A stretch of 28,798 nt of DNA from the NCBI GenBank assembly GCA_033085395.1, contig JANQBS010000394.1, forward strand, positions 1-28,798, given 5' to 3'. Origin of the DNA: Xanthoparmelia taractica (lineage: Eukaryota; Ascomycota; Lecanoromycetes; Lecanorales; Parmeliaceae). Below are positions 10,102 through 21,759 of the stretch, piece by piece. The translations under genes were made by a program, and so were the position numbers. Position 1 is the first letter of the stretch; each line of letters opens with the position of its first letter. The notes below the pieces were generated by a model, which searched no databases, was not told the DNA's origin, and worked only from the letters and a program-made list of their open reading frames with translations.

Positions 10102-11753
10102 CCCCCTACGCCGTATGGCACGAAAAAGCGCGCTCAGGTCATTAAATAGCACGCACGGATTGAGTCCCAAAATGAGTTTCTGTTGGATCCTGTACTGATG
10201 ACAGAAAGGGAGTCATGGGCATAGCCACACAAATGACCTCCATTCTCCCCCTTTGATTTGCGACCTTCATGTCGTAAGGCGGGGAAGTCTGCCGCCGAGG
10301 TCGCAGATTGACGCACATGCTCAGCGTCTTAAGGCCCTCCGCTGCTAGGCCGTGCACTCATTGTTGCAATTGTAATTTTATGAGACCTTTGAAGGAAACT
10401 GATGCACAGACCTTCCGTTGTAGGCTGGTTACAACCACATGAAACGACAACGTAATCTCCGTAGTGACACGAGACTACAATTTCCCGCATGAAACTATTC
10501 GGCAGCCTCGCCAATGTTTCAGATGTTGTTTACGGCTTTGCCGAGAGCTCTCGATCGAATGATAGTGCTTGAGGCTATGTTACTTGTTCCCAACTCAGGA
10601 GATTAGGGACTGCCATCTCCGGGAGCTTGGACCGACTCGTGTTGACAGCAGCTGATACAGTATTCAGTCTTGATAATTTCGAATACTGGAAGCGTTGTTC
10701 ACTTGCAGAGCTGAAAGGAGTAGAAGGATATTCCCGACAGTGACTGAGGACTTGATAAAGACTGTATGAGCTCGCAGGCAGTGTGGAAAGCCTGCATGCG
10801 AAGCTGACCGTAATTTATCACGGTATTGTCCCGGAAGACTGTCATACTAAACGTAGAGTCACAACAGTCTGTGATCTAACGTGATCTAACCAATGATTCC
10901 GATGACACCGAATGCCGGTGTGGTCCTTGTTTGCCGTGCTTACCATTCGATACATGCATTTCCTCGCTCTCCTTGGCATAGTGATTGGATATTGGATGTG
11001 TATCCGTCAGGGTAGCTGAATATACTGGAATAATACGATGTGATACACCGTGCTTATACACAGCCCGGTCAGACCATCAACCAATCAACGCACTGCTGAG
11101 ACATAATTAGCGCGAGTGTGGCTTGTGTACATGTCAGCACTTGTGGGGCTTTGCACGGGCCAATCAAAAGCTATCATTGTGGGAGGCTTTGATGGCGTAG
11201 AGTTGAACTAGATATGCGGCGTCAGCATTTTCATTTGCACAGCTTGGACAACATTGTGTCGAAAGGGTGTGAAGAAAGAGGCACAGCAGGGAAACTTCGA
11301 CGTACACGCCCCCAACTCAGGCGTAGTAGTATTATTTGTAATAGAATGTCAGCGAGCGCGTATGATATTCAGCTACTTCTTTCACTCCACGCTGCGCCTA
11401 CTAATACTTCTTCGTGTTCTGAGAGCACTTTTAGTTGTAGTAGTATTACAATCCTGCTTCAACACATTTGCTCCGCGGCTAGCCGACAGAATATGCTAAG
11501 TATACCTTAGCCTTATAAGAAAACCGAATCATATGACTTGCCCCTCCCGCCCGGCTGCAAAGTTGCGTCACAACAAATCTCCAGGGTTAGGGTTGCCCGA
11601 AGACTGTTCCTACAAGCTCTCAGTTCGAGCCTACAGAGACAAATTCTAATCGACCGTTAAGCCAATAACCTTACCTTCAACCTCGCTCAGCACGAGCAAA
11701 CGATACAGTACCAGCGACATCTAGAACTTACAATCTCGCCATCTCCCACTCTA
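10102..11753. other. 1.65-kb intergenic region between divergent genes
   Basis: This is the shared upstream region of the secreted-protein gene (minus) and the F-box gene (plus). I find no tRNA, no conserved protein and no splice-compatible reading frame. The pyrimidine-rich tract 11660-11750 directly before the F-box ATG looks like a 5' leader. A short GGGTTAGGGTT telomere-like motif occurs near 11584-11594. Confidence 0.5.
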
Positions 11754-12698
11754 ATGGCACCTAGTAATGGCAACATTCCACTGTCGAACGAGATAGTTAT
11801 TCACATTTTCTGCCACCTTCCCCTACTCTCCGACGTCTTCGCGCTCGCAGCTACATGTTCGCGACTTTATGATATCTGGTCTGCGAATGTGACTCCGATC
11901 TACAACAAAGTAGGGCCGAGGAGTATTGCGTGCCAGGAGCATGCACGTCGCTTTCTTACTGATCAAGGTGGACCGACTTACGGAGCTCCAATGTCCATCA
12001 AGAATGTGGTCCGCATGGCTAGGAATGCTGGTGTAGTTGAGAAAGCAATTCTACAATTCGAAAGGGAAATAGTCTCCAGGGTCAGAAGTAAGTGTAGTAC
12101 CACTGTAAAGCTTGGTGAACATGATTCTAACACCTAACCGAAAGCCGACTCCTACTCAGCCCAAGAGCTCCAAGCATGCTATGGTGCAGGCGCACGTGGC
12201 CATCCTCCGACCCTGACTCGCACTGAGCGCCCCCGCTTCATTTCAAGCTACTACACGCTCTGGGGGCTGATGAAACTGGATGCTTCGGAATGGGAGTCGA
12301 GACTTGGGCATATAACATCCAAACAGCTTTACTACCTGCACGAGATGACCAAATTGACGCAAAGTATCGGAAGAGAAGAAGCCGTCCCTCCACCCCTGTT
12401 CCCAGACGAGCCCCTCGACTCCATGCACTCTATCAACAATGGCCGGTCCGAGAAGCGAATTGCCCTTGAAGAAAGAGTCTGGCAACAGATCCAAGATATC
12501 TCCCAGCGCGTCTTCAATCAAGACGCTCTGTACCCGGACGTTTATGCTAAGCATGAGGGCTTTATGTGGTTTGTCGTCATGTGGGATCATTGGCAGCCTT
12601 CTCTGAAAGATATGGTGTTACATCAATCAACAAGCCGGATAAAGCCGAGTCCAGATGTTGTGAAGCGATACCTTTGGGACGATGATCCGAAAGAGTAG
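11754..12698 (+). CDS. F-box protein
   Basis: Exons 11754-12087 and 12160-12698 are separated by a 72-bp intron (GTAAGT donor, CTAAC segments, CTACTCAG acceptor). The join is in phase and gives 290 aa. Residues about 9-45 form an F-box: LSNEIVIHIFCHLPLLSDVFALAATCSRLYDIW keeps the LP/LS-xEI-xxIF-xxLP...L..v...CrrL...w spacing. F-box proteins use this domain to bind Skp1 in SCF ubiquitin ligases, with the rest recognising a substrate. The remainder is mixed helical with no LRR, WD or Kelch repeats visible, so the substrate cannot be guessed. The gene is convergent with the TPR-like gene and 0.83 kb from it. ATG choice: it is the first ATG in the pyrimidine-rich leader and sits 10 codons before the F-box. 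Confidence 0.82.
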
Positions 12699-13528
12699 TA
12701 ATTGCTAGGTTTGCGCTGAGCCTTGTGACAAGTTCATCTGGCTTTAAGGAGTTGCTGCATTTCAGTCTGGAACAAGGTGGATGAAGCCTGGAAGACGGAA
12801 GCTGGAGGCGACAGCGACAAGCACTTAAAAGTGCGGTAATCGGATGATGCCATTTCCATGACTCTTCAGCCCAAATGCAAGCTATACTACTAGCAAAGCC
12901 AGTCAGACCCCAGCAGCATAACAAATATTGTAGGCGAATAAAGAGAGTGTCAACAGAGCTGTAACGCTTGACGCGGCATTCTGGACTATACTGATGTATG
13001 ATGGCGTAAAATCACGTAGCGAAATACTAAATGACGGGAATGAATTCAAGACTCGATCCGAATCTAAGAGTGCCAACAAGATCCTACCAGACTCGCCCAG
13101 TCTGAAGAGGGCCCTATTGAGGGTGACTTTAGAGTGATTCCCCGAGAGAGCAAAGGTTGAAATCAGTGAAACTTAATGAGATCCACGCGCATGCTGGGTG
13201 TCATTCGAATCGCTGGTGGAGAAGTTGAGGCATCGAGTGCTAACATTGCTCGAAACGCTACCTTAACAGCGCCCCTAACATAGCGCTAGCAACCCCGGCC
13301 AAATACGCCAAATCTAGCATACTTAAGGTACAACGCGCGCAAATGCAATGTTGGTCAAGTCTGTGGAAAAATATGCACATTGTTACATAAATCTAGCTAT
13401 CGTTTAGAGACCCTTATACTCCCGTACAGAACATCCTCGCAGTAAAGATTCACCATCACACCCTGAGAGTCGCGCAGATGCCAAAGACATCTCAGCTCGT
13501 CCTTATATATTTCAAGTTTCCCAATCCC
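12699..13528. other. Convergent intergenic region
   Basis: These are the 3' flanks of the F-box gene and the TPR-like gene. No supported gene or structured element is seen; open frames here mirror or overlap the coding strands at the edges. Confidence 0.5.
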
Positions 13529-15659
13529 CTATCCTCGGGCCTTCGACCTGCGCTTTTCCTGCTTCTTTCGAAGTTGGTCTTGCGGCGCATTCAACTTCTC
13601 CGCTCTCCGCTTCTGAGCTGCAGATATTTGCTTCAAACGTGCAAGCTGCGCAAAGACTGTTCTGTCTCTCGGATAATATCCCAGTGCTTTCTCCATGTGC
13701 TCTATCGCATGCACTGGATCACCAAGATGATGGAGCGCCAGAGCCCGGGAGGAATGGAGTCTCTGGTAGTCGAGTTTCTGGTCGTTAGCCCAGTCTCGTC
13801 TAGCACGGCTATATCCGAGGTTGCAGTCACCGCAGTGCCCATATACGCAGTCATCGTCCGGGCTCTTGCACGTCAAGACAGATTCTGTCAATTGAATGAC
13901 CTCCTGGTACTTCCCAGACATCAGACTAGCGGCAGCGAGACCTGCTTCAAGCTTGAATGTCAGAGCTTTCATAGCATTGATAGCAGTGTAACCTTGGAAC
14001 GTGGTCGCCCTGATTTCGAAGTGTATATAGCAATCGCGTTTTATCAGGTCAATCTTGTTAAGAGCGGTCTGGTATACTGAAGCAGCCAGTAGGGAACGGC
14101 CACTTTGGAGAAGTCGGTCGCCTTTGTTCTTCTTATTGCAGACCACTTGGATCTTTGCTACAAATGGTTGCGTCAGTTTTATTTTCTTGGAAACTCTCAG
14201 CAAGGGGTTTAATACCTTCAGCCTTTTCGATCCGTTTCTTGCGGTCCATTTTCCTTGCTTGCTCTCGGTCGTCTTGCCTTGACCTAAGCCGAATCTCATG
14301 AGCCACCCAAGCTTCATATCTTGCTTGTTCGTCTTCGTTGAATGGCTCAAGGCAGTTTGCATCCCAAAGTTGATTCGTTGCCTCATGCACGTCCCCATGG
14401 GCGTAGCTGATCTTCGCTGCCACGTGGCGGACTTCAGCGTATACAGCTTGCTGCCAAGGCTCGATGTCCAGGGTGTCCATTTTGTTGTGCCTATGATCGG
14501 ATTTCCGACGAGGGTCCAAAGCGCGCTCTGTATATATTCGAGCCATTCTTAGTTTCCCACCCTTCAAATACACTGCTGCGATCCGGGCTTGAAGTCTGAC
14601 GACGATATTGGAGATAGTTTGGGAGGCCTCCAACTCAGGAAATGGCCCACCATCCATGATGAAGTCCCGTTCTTCGTTTCGCCAGCAGCATGAGAGTACT
14701 AGACTTAGAGCCGCCTTATATCTTAGGTTTGCTAGTCGAAGTTGACCTTCGCTAGCCTGTGAATCCCCTTGGATAAGGTAGGCCATGGTCGTGGAAACAA
14801 TGTCCCAAGCGGTGGGACAGTGCCTGCAGATGCTTGTGATAATGTAGCCTTTATAGTTACCACTTAGAGGACCATCAATCTGCGCAGCTCCCAGGCCGTG
14901 AAGTTGTCTTAATGGGTCAAGGAGTTTCCGCATTCGGGCCTGGCCAGCTGGATTGCTATCAATATCTGTGGCCTGTCCGTTCAGTAGAGCAGGGTTGATG
15001 TCGATATAGAGCACCGTTTTCTGTAGGATGTTATGATCATTTCTGCTCAACTTCAGGAGAAGTCTGCAGAACTCAGGGAGCTCCTCGCTACAAAATATGT
15101 AACTCCATGGTCGACCGTCCTCAGAAGCATCCTCCCACTTGTCATCCCTACACCACCTCGCCCTGGCATGTGGCCAATCGCTAAAGGCGGCAGGATCCAG
15201 TGTAAGCGACATAAAAATTTTCCAAAAGCCACGAGCACGTGAACCTCTGGTTATCATCTGCAATCCGAGCTCCTCGATCTCATAGCCGAGAGATGAGAGC
15301 TGCTGAGAAGTCAAGCAGACAAAGTCATTTTCGCGCCGGCACAGATCTTTCGCTTCCTCGTGGATCCTGCGGTTGGTGGCAAGGATAGCCGTTTCAAAGA
15401 CGTAATATTGATCAGGTCCATTTTGTATATCACGCCGGTTACAGTTGTACTATTAAGCAGCGATGTTAGCATAAGCGAAACTATCTGAGGTAGGAAGGCT
15501 GACCACGCTACTAGTCACGTTGGGCTCCATCATCGCGTGTCGTGCTATCAGCAGAGGCCGATATATCATTTCTCGTATTTCTGTAGACAGCCTCATGAAA
15601 TGCGAGTCCTGCTCGACGTTGACGTTCGGAACCACAGAGGTTGGATCCGAGGAACTCAT
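13529..15659 (-). CDS. F-box-like / TPR-like protein, 667 aa
   Basis: Three exons, 15659-15519, 15449-14216 and 14157-13529, total 2004 bp in frame. Intron 2 (58 bp, GTATTA, AACTGAC branch, TTGTAG) bridges a frame change and joins KRIEKAE to AKIQVVCNKKNKG. Intron 1 (69 bp) has a good GCTAAC branch and TAATAG acceptor; its donor (GTGACT at 15518) is the best of three phase-compatible choices. The N-terminus has LSTEIREMIYRPLLIARH, the F-box-like lead-in common in fungal proteins, then a conserved-looking ILATNRRIHEEAKDL...ENDFVCLTS block. The central and C-terminal parts contain helical pairs; the last, SRALALHHLGDPVHAIEHME followed by KALGYYPRD, is TPR-like. The tail is Lys/Arg-rich (KKQEKRRSKARG). 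It is probably an adaptor or scaffold with no enzyme motif. An ATG at 15830 is upstream, but the intervening residues look like leader sequence. Confidence 0.75.
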
Positions 15660-17389
15660 CTTGTTTTGTAGCTGTGGGTAGGCTGCTATGAATTGTAACT
15701 TCACTGGGAGGCTTGGAGTTGAAAGAGACTCTAAAAGAAGAAGCAGAGGCGAAAGTCCTGCGAAAAATATCCCAAGGTCCGAGTAAGTAGACAATATATT
15801 TGTATAAAGATGAAGGCTTCTTATAGGCATTTTAAGGCTTGAGAGTCGAGAAAGGTCGCTTCCAGACGATGTGTTAAAGGATTCCGATGGGAGGTGATGT
15901 GGAAGTCAGCCGATGCTTAGAGGCTAGATTACACCAATCATATAACACGATAACTTAACACAATAATTAAACACAACAACTTAACACAAAAAACAAGCTA
16001 AAAAACCCCCCAATGAAAGTGTTGTAGATTCTTAACACCTTTCTCGTATATGTTTGCACTGTCGTAAGCAATGTAATAGTCTCATGCTAAAGGTACAAGA
16101 TGAAGTTTAGCTTCTGAAGAGAAAAGAATCATCGCCTTTATAGCGCTCCGACATAGAAGTATTCTTCATGCCATAAAGTTTGTTTGTGCGTTTCGCGTTG
16201 CGTTTGCATTTGTGTTTGCGTTTGCGTTTGCGAAGTTCGAATGAGCTGGAAACTTTGGGTCTCATGACACAATTAACACTCGTTCATTCTCTGCATGAGG
16301 CAATCAACCTGGAGAACTAGAGCCTAATCATAGGTCTGCGTGGACCTAACCGCCACCCGACAATCAACTATTAGAGAGGAGAGGACTTCGACTGACTAAT
16401 GCCTATCTCGCCGCTCTGTCTTCTCCTGTGCATTGCGCTATATTCACTTTGCTTTGAATAGTAAGGTGTAGCTGGTGATAAAATAATTGTCGGATAACAC
16501 TTCCAGCGTAAGCTCGGACTTGCTAATGCTTCGATGTATTTGAATCTGTCTAAGTAGTGATGGATGATTACATCGAGGACTGATTCGACGCCTACCACCA
16601 TGCGTAATGTTTCCCAAACTTGGCTATGAGATTGACCTCCCAAAAATCTCAGCTAATACTACCTTGGTATCATTGGTCAAGGTGGGCAGTCGAACGCGCG
16701 CACCCTTACTCTGCGAAGTGTCGACTGAGACCAACGTATCGTATCAATGACCGGAGCGACCGATCCTCGGATTCGCCTAGACTGAGAAATAAAGTGTTAT
16801 CTAATGAATAGGGTCACAAGACCCCATTCTCAAGGTTACCACTAAAACATACTCCGTTTCTTCGGCGTATCCGGCGGGACCAGAGACCCTATTCTTAACC
16901 AACCAATAGTCAGATTTAGAGAATGAAATAACACTACCGGTTTAGGCAGAAATACAACGTAACAGCGACAATACTCACTATAACACAAATTCTTCCATCC
17001 CACTGTGAGAAGGACACCTGGCGATGGTATACTATAGGATACGTCATCAGAGGCTAGACCGGGCAAGGCCGACAGATGCGCGACAAGTAGACCAGCGAGG
17101 CTTTTCTTCTAGCGTCTATTCATAAGCTATCACTAGAGATATTATGTTTTCGACGTTGTGATCCCGTTCTTGTAGCGAATAGTCTAGGCCTGGCGGGACT
17201 TCTCGTCTCCTTATCGTACATGACATTGGCGATTTGGCATTTTAATAACATAATACCGGAGAAGGTGATTACCAGCCTAAGGATAGATCCCACTGTTCGG
17301 CATATTTGGGAGCTCTATTCACAAGCTGGGCTTCGGTGTTGATACGCTACAACAGTACACTATCCACTGACACAATTCTTCCTCTTCGC
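15660..17389. other. 1.7-kb intergenic region with low-complexity tracts
   Basis: It holds an A/C-rich ladder with repeated AACTTAACACAA-like units (about 15940-16000) and a degenerate GTTTGC hexamer repeat (about 16180-16232). Minus-strand frames at 16371-16643 and 16842-17066 have no recognisable motif and begin without ATG or lack splice partners, so I do not call them. The 5' flank of the next plus-strand gene begins around 17250. Confidence 0.5.
16180..16232. repeat. Degenerate GTTTGC hexamer microsatellite
   Basis: Successive GTTTGC/GTTTGT units run in near-perfect phase through 16199-16232, with looser copies upstream. Confidence 0.6.
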
Positions 17390-17428
17390 ATGTTCTATAC
17401 AGTATCCTTCATCTGCTGGTCTTTGAAT

Positions 17429-18133
17429 ATGCCGGTGACCTACTTGAACGTGACGGACATTGCGCATGACGACCAGCGGATGGAGGATCAGTTACTGAGT
17501 GAGGTGAGTTGCACCTTCGTCTGCGATCCAGCTGAGAGTGACACACAGCAGACAGGAAGGAAGGTGGTCCTAGATCCAGACTGGCGCACACCTACAGCCC
17601 CAGGGAAAGGACACTGCATCTTCCTGTACGACTCTGAAATAGAATATATCCTGATCAAAACCGACTGCAAGGTCAAATTCCGAAGAGTCGTGCCTATAGA
17701 CAGCGAAGCGGTTTTGGCTTGAGGGTGGGATAATCGGAGCGGCGAGCAGTACTATATTTTCAAGGTGGACCCTACGCAAAGAGTCATTATTGCTGGGAGT
17801 CCGACCGTCCGGTTTTTCCGTTGTCCAAACAAGAAAGAGAAAGCGTCAGCATCCGAGGAGTCCGAATCCAAGCCTCATGCGTGGACACCCGAGAGACTGG
17901 TACGTCCGTGGGAAGCTGAGGATGTGTATCGACAACGGGGCGTCCAGGCGGATGAGCATTCTCTTCCTGAACGTCTTGCCGAGGCGGCACTAAGGTTCAA
18001 GGCTTGGAGAGCGGTGACTACGAAGCGGTTGTTCACTTATATGGTTGTTCCGAAGCATTTGCATGAGCCAGAGTGGGTGCAGCTTCTAGAAAGCGAGTTT
18101 CACTTCTTCGACGACGTGCCTTGGGTTCTCTGA
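17429..18133 (+). pseudogene. Unrecognised gene interrupted by one in-frame TGA
   Basis: A single frame runs from ATG 17429 to a TGA at 17720-17722 (97 aa). It continues in the same frame, without further stops, to the TGA at 18131-18133 (136 more codons). The second part has no early ATG, which argues for one original gene of about 234 codons. The translation is soluble and charged, with blocks such as GRKVVLDPDWRTP, YDSEIEYILIKTD, YYIFKVDPTQRVIIAGS and ESEFHFFDDVPW; I recognise no family. An in-phase GTGAGT...CAG segment (17503-17550, 48 bp) could be an intron but its retention also leaves the frame open. TGA is one CpG transition from CGA. No convincing intron removes it (GTTTTG is a poor donor). 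An alternative start is ATG 17390. It may be a dead gene, a sequencing error, or two short proteins, in that order of likelihood. Confidence 0.5.
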
Positions 18134-18594
18134 GGATAACGATACTGTGCGTATGCGAGTGAAAGACTCGATCTGTCTATGAGAAGAACCAATACGGACC
18201 ATGGCTGTGGGAGGGTAGGCCCAGTCAAAGAGTATGGTCCATAATAGGCGAACTTGTTACCCAATATCTCCTTGAATGACTGCGTCAGTACGCCCTGACT
18301 CTGGGCTGCATGTGTGGTACTGAAAAAAAAAGCAAGCTCCTCAGGCGCATCGGTTTCCCGTATTTGGAGCTTGCGGATATACTCACATATAGTATTTTCT
18401 CTCCGGTGAACGATAGATAGCGAGTCTGGTACCCAACTTTCTCTATCACTAGTGGACAAACCAACACTTGATCCAGTATGCGCCAAATTAGCCAAGCAAG
18501 TTCTTCCTTACAACTATTACCGGGGCGGACTGTGCTTATCAGAGCGCGCAAGCGCAATGTCCTTCCTACCGTTTAATTGGACAGGCTTCTGCCA
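18134..18594. other. Convergent intergenic region
   Basis: This lies between the 3' ends of the TGA-interrupted gene and the hydrolase. A minus-strand frame (18100-18495) is open but lacks ATG, domains or splice joins. Nothing else is seen. Confidence 0.45.
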
Positions 18595-19580
18595 TCACGC
18601 CTGAAGAATATCAGCCAGCTCCCCGAACCCACATTTCTCATCCCCCTTGGTGCCATCAATGAAGAAGTCAACATCGTCCCGCACTTGTTTCATATCTTCA
18701 GTCAGGTCTTCTTTCTTCCGCTGCACATAGATCGTCTTCATTCCGCTACTTGTATATTTAGACTTGGCAAACCCGATCAAACTGTTTGGAGCGAGATACT
18801 CACACTGTCTTAGCAGCTCTCAAATCATATGCATGCGCAGCAACCATAATGGCCTCGGAAGGGGTCACCTGCATTAGTTCCAGCGCTTTGGTGTATATTT
18901 CGGCATCTGGCTAATTGAAAGTCAATTGAACAGTCCACGTGGGTGTCCAAGTGTACAGGGCTGACCTTTGTCTTTCCTAGCAGTTGTGAAGAGAAGAGCA
19001 TGTGGAACGGAAGATTAGACGACTTCATGATATCAAGCTGCAAGCGCGTGGATCCATTTGCGAGTACGACTCTATCTGCATTCAGCAGACTGCTGTACAA
19101 GCTATCCAGCAGGGCAATCCAACACGAAGTATCTCTGTTTCAGCCTGTCGAGTCCGGGTTTCGCATCCGGCCAGCCTTCACAGTGATGCCTCTTCAGCCT
19201 AGGTTCATTCACTCTCCTCCTGCGCTGGATCAGACCCTACCTCTCTGCTCATGCCAAGCAGCAACAAGCTTCTTTCTCACCCCGTCGTCCCACTGCGCAG
19301 GCGTCACTCCTCTTGCAAGTAATAGCCAATTCAGCACCCGCCGATGTGTGACATCAATATCCTCAATAGGCTGGGAAGCTTCCCGGCGCGTACTCGTCTC
19401 TTTAAAAAACCCAGCGCGCCAATCGGCTGCTAGTTGTGGTAGCGACTCGGATGGGAGGGCTGGGGTTGCCGGCGCGGTTTCAAGGGCGGGCAGAATGGAG
19501 GAATACCAGTCGACGCAAGTACCCATGAGGTCGAAGATAATGGCCTTGGGTATCGCTGGCGATGTGGATACTGCTGACAT
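18595..19580 (-). CDS. HAD-superfamily hydrolase, 2-haloacid dehalogenase-like
   Basis: Five exons (19580-19241, 19175-19124, 19071-18966, 18910-18804, 18745-18595) give exactly 252 codons, 251 aa. Motif I is IIFDLMGTCVDW with the nucleophile Asp17. Motif II is VVLANGSTRLQ (Asn136-Ser138). The lysine motif is LLGKTKPDAEIY (about 164-168). The acidic motif IV is VAAHAYDLRAAKTVGMKT with Asp195. Order and length match the fungal type II haloacid dehalogenase group. Typical family chemistry is hydrolysis through an aspartyl-enzyme intermediate; true dehalogenation of 2-haloalkanoic acids is not proven, and in motif I Met occupies the position that is Asp in the phosphatase branch. Introns are 52-65 bp. 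Intron 2 (19072-19123) needs a weak GTTGGA donor, but only it yields the expected YFVVVLANG join. The start is the first ATG, 16 residues before the nucleophile. The enzyme is probably cytosolic and shares strand with the small secreted protein and MFS genes. Confidence 0.9.
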
Positions 19581-19776
19581 TGTGACAGATGTCTCATTGC
19601 AAGTGAAGATGAGGGATATGAATGGATTACGGTAGTTGGACAATCGATAGCGTCATCACGTGACATGGTGGGGCAAAATTCCTTCGCGTTTCTCGTCTCA
19701 AGTGCAAAGCAACACTCCAGTAACTCGATCTCAGTCACTATCAGTCTACAAACTTGTCTCAATTCAAGGAAACAAA

Positions 19777-20425
19777 TCATGGTAATGCTTTGCTCTCGCT
19801 CTCTGGGTCCAGCAACCAAGTCCTGAACCTCCCCCTTGCGAGCTCTTGGCAAACAACCAACGCTACGAAATCCCTAACCTCACTATCCAGCACAATATTG
19901 GATATGATCTGTAGTGCCTTTACCGCCATGTCTAAGGTCATCGGATGTTGCGGAACGAGTTCCATCTGAAACCTGAAGTCGGGTCTGGAGACATCATCGA
20001 ACGTTATTGGGGTGCTTCCTGCGTCTTGCATTTGGAGCTTCGCCGTTTCGTGTAGGATTGAAAGCATGAAGAACTCGGTTTCTTCACTGCTGCCTCTAAT
20101 GTCGCCGACCTTTGGGAAAAAGAGATAACAGTGATTGTCAGGTTCAAGGGTTTCGAAGGGGACTGCGAAGGGTCCATCTGGCCATCCTTCCCCTAGTCTA
20201 GGACTGCGACTGCCATGTGAGCTTCTCTTGGATGCTCTGGGCGTGTTTTAGAGAGTACCTTCTTGTGGTATTTAACCTGATCGGACTTGGCGGTAGTACC
20301 AAGGACTGTGGAGGATCAACCAAGGATAGAGGCGAGGCTATGCTTACGTGAATTAGACTAAGGGAAATGAACCAAAAGAGAAGATCTGAATAGACTTTAA
20401 ATAACAGCCTGAGTTGTCCCATCAT
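19777..20425 (-). CDS. Putative secreted or membrane-anchored small protein, unknown
   Basis: The model has exons 20425-20259 and 20209-19777 (600 bp, 199 aa), joined by a 49-bp intron (GTACTC...GGCAG) that is in phase but has no strong branch site, so the junction is provisional. The N-terminus has a hydrophobic stretch LLFWFISLSLIHVSIASPL that could be a signal peptide or anchor, then a Pro-rich segment (PPQSLVLPPSP). Exon 2 encodes a well-behaved soluble domain: GWPDGPFAVPFETLEPDNHC...YLFFPKVGD...DMAVKALQIISNIVLDSEV. I do not recognise the family. The second exon is more secure than the first. The gene sits between the hydrolase (3' side, about 200 bp) and the MFS transporter. Confidence 0.5.
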
Positions 20426-21759
20426 GATCCTGATATGTTTCTGCGAAGCCGAACATCTGGATGACGCGACCAGATATAAGCGGCATTTTTGAACATAATA
20501 CTTGTCGTGAATCGCGTTTGCTTCAAATTTACCACGAAGCGCTTGTCGGTGCCTGAGCCGACAGCCTATATCTTAGCGAACCAAAGGAAGGAAGTCCCTT
20601 GGATGTCTTTCCTCGACCCTAAGCTCACCAATGGGATAAACACGATATTACGGGCACCTTTGATGATCTCGAGTATCGCGTCCATGCCTAGCTGCACATG
20701 TTGCAAGATTCAGTCATGACGCACACTGAGGTGTCATTCGAACTTCATGGCAAGGGTCAACGACTACATTTATTATACACTTATTCATCGGGAAGCTGAA
20801 GGAGGAAATCTTTGTCTTTGATAGGCCTCGATGCTTATTTCTTCATGACCCAGCAGATTCGAACTTGCTAGTGATAGGTTGAGCAGCAGCATCGCCGCAT
20901 CCAAAAAAAAAAACGTAATGCCACCACCACAATATCGCAAATACCTGCAACGATAATGCCCCAACCGAAACCTAGTCCTTCCTCTCTCCCTCTCGATCTC
21001 ATTTGGCGATCTTCGCTTTCCTCCTCAAGATTTGCCAACACATGAACATTTGTTGACAATACCACGTACAGCAGAGGAATCGACATTACAAAGACACATT
21101 CCGCTAGTTGATGAAATGCACTAGGCAATAACAAAATACAACCCTTTTGACAAGACGCAGATAAAGAGGGACCACGCCAATCAAGACGTATGCGAGATAA
21201 GTTGATATGCCTGAAGTGAGGAATGGTTCTGCGAAGGCTCGGCGATCGACACAAGGGCGTTTCTCTAATCTCGAATCAGTCGTTTAAGTGGACTGGAAGA
21301 ATACCTGAGCGCTGGACCACTAGGCCGGATGAGAGCCAGTGTCGTGTCTATCAATACACCAGTTCGTACTTTGATGCCTTGAAAATTTATGTTTTGCAGG
21401 TAACCCATTCACTCCGGCCCCTGTTCCAGAAAATTGGTGGATTGGAATGTGGAGCTTGATGCGCGGCACCAATAAGCTATCCAATTACTGATTTTCATGA
21501 AGAGGGTCCGACAATGAGTGATGGCCGCAGAGGTTGTAGTTGAGATGTGTCTAGATTATGTAGTGCAATAATACATACAGGCTTGGGCAAAATCTATCAG
21601 CCTGATCGCTGAATCTCTATCGCTCTATTTTCGCCAACAGACAGAGTCTGAACCTTAATATGAAACCCCCGTCTTAGATACTTATTTCATTATAAACTAG
21701 GGGCCTACAGTTCTGCCCCGAAGTCTTAAACTTGGGCCGAGTCCACTTCCTATTCTGGT
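20426..21759. other. 1.3-kb intergenic region with weak coding hints only
   Basis: A minus-strand frame at 20868-21254 has two hydrophobic segments but no ATG at its head and no recognisable motif. A second minus-strand frame around 20575-20712 (MDAILEIIKGARNIV...) could join across a GTGAGC...ATATAG intron to a frame ending near 20429, overlapping the next gene's start. Neither is strong enough to call. A ten-A run lies at about 20903-20913. Confidence 0.4.

Noticed and set aside
11584..11594. Telomere-like GGGTTAGGGTT
   Set aside because: Only about two units, not an array. It could be chance or a promoter box, so there is no evidence of a telomere or fusion site.
13478..14080. Plus-strand 200-codon frame
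   Set aside because: It lies antisense to the third exon of the TPR-like gene, whose frame, intron phase and TPR-like pattern are much stronger.
16371..17066. Minus-strand frames upstream of the unrecognised plus-strand gene
   Set aside because: Non-ATG starts, no domains, and low-complexity surroundings. Possible relic exons but not supportable.
18100..18557. Overlapping minus-strand frames downstream of the TGA-interrupted gene
   Set aside because: They begin at non-ATG codons, have no family motif and no convincing splice join. Treated as noise.
20429..20712. Minus-strand small gene, MDAILEIIKGARNIV... joined across a GTGAGC...ATATAG intron
   Set aside because: The reading is plausible but short, has no recognisable domain, and its end overlaps the start of the neighbouring gene. 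No independent support.
20868..21254. Minus-strand frame with two hydrophobic segments
   Set aside because: It has no ATG at its head, upstream sequence has stops, and it ends in a homopolymer-influenced region. Probably chance.
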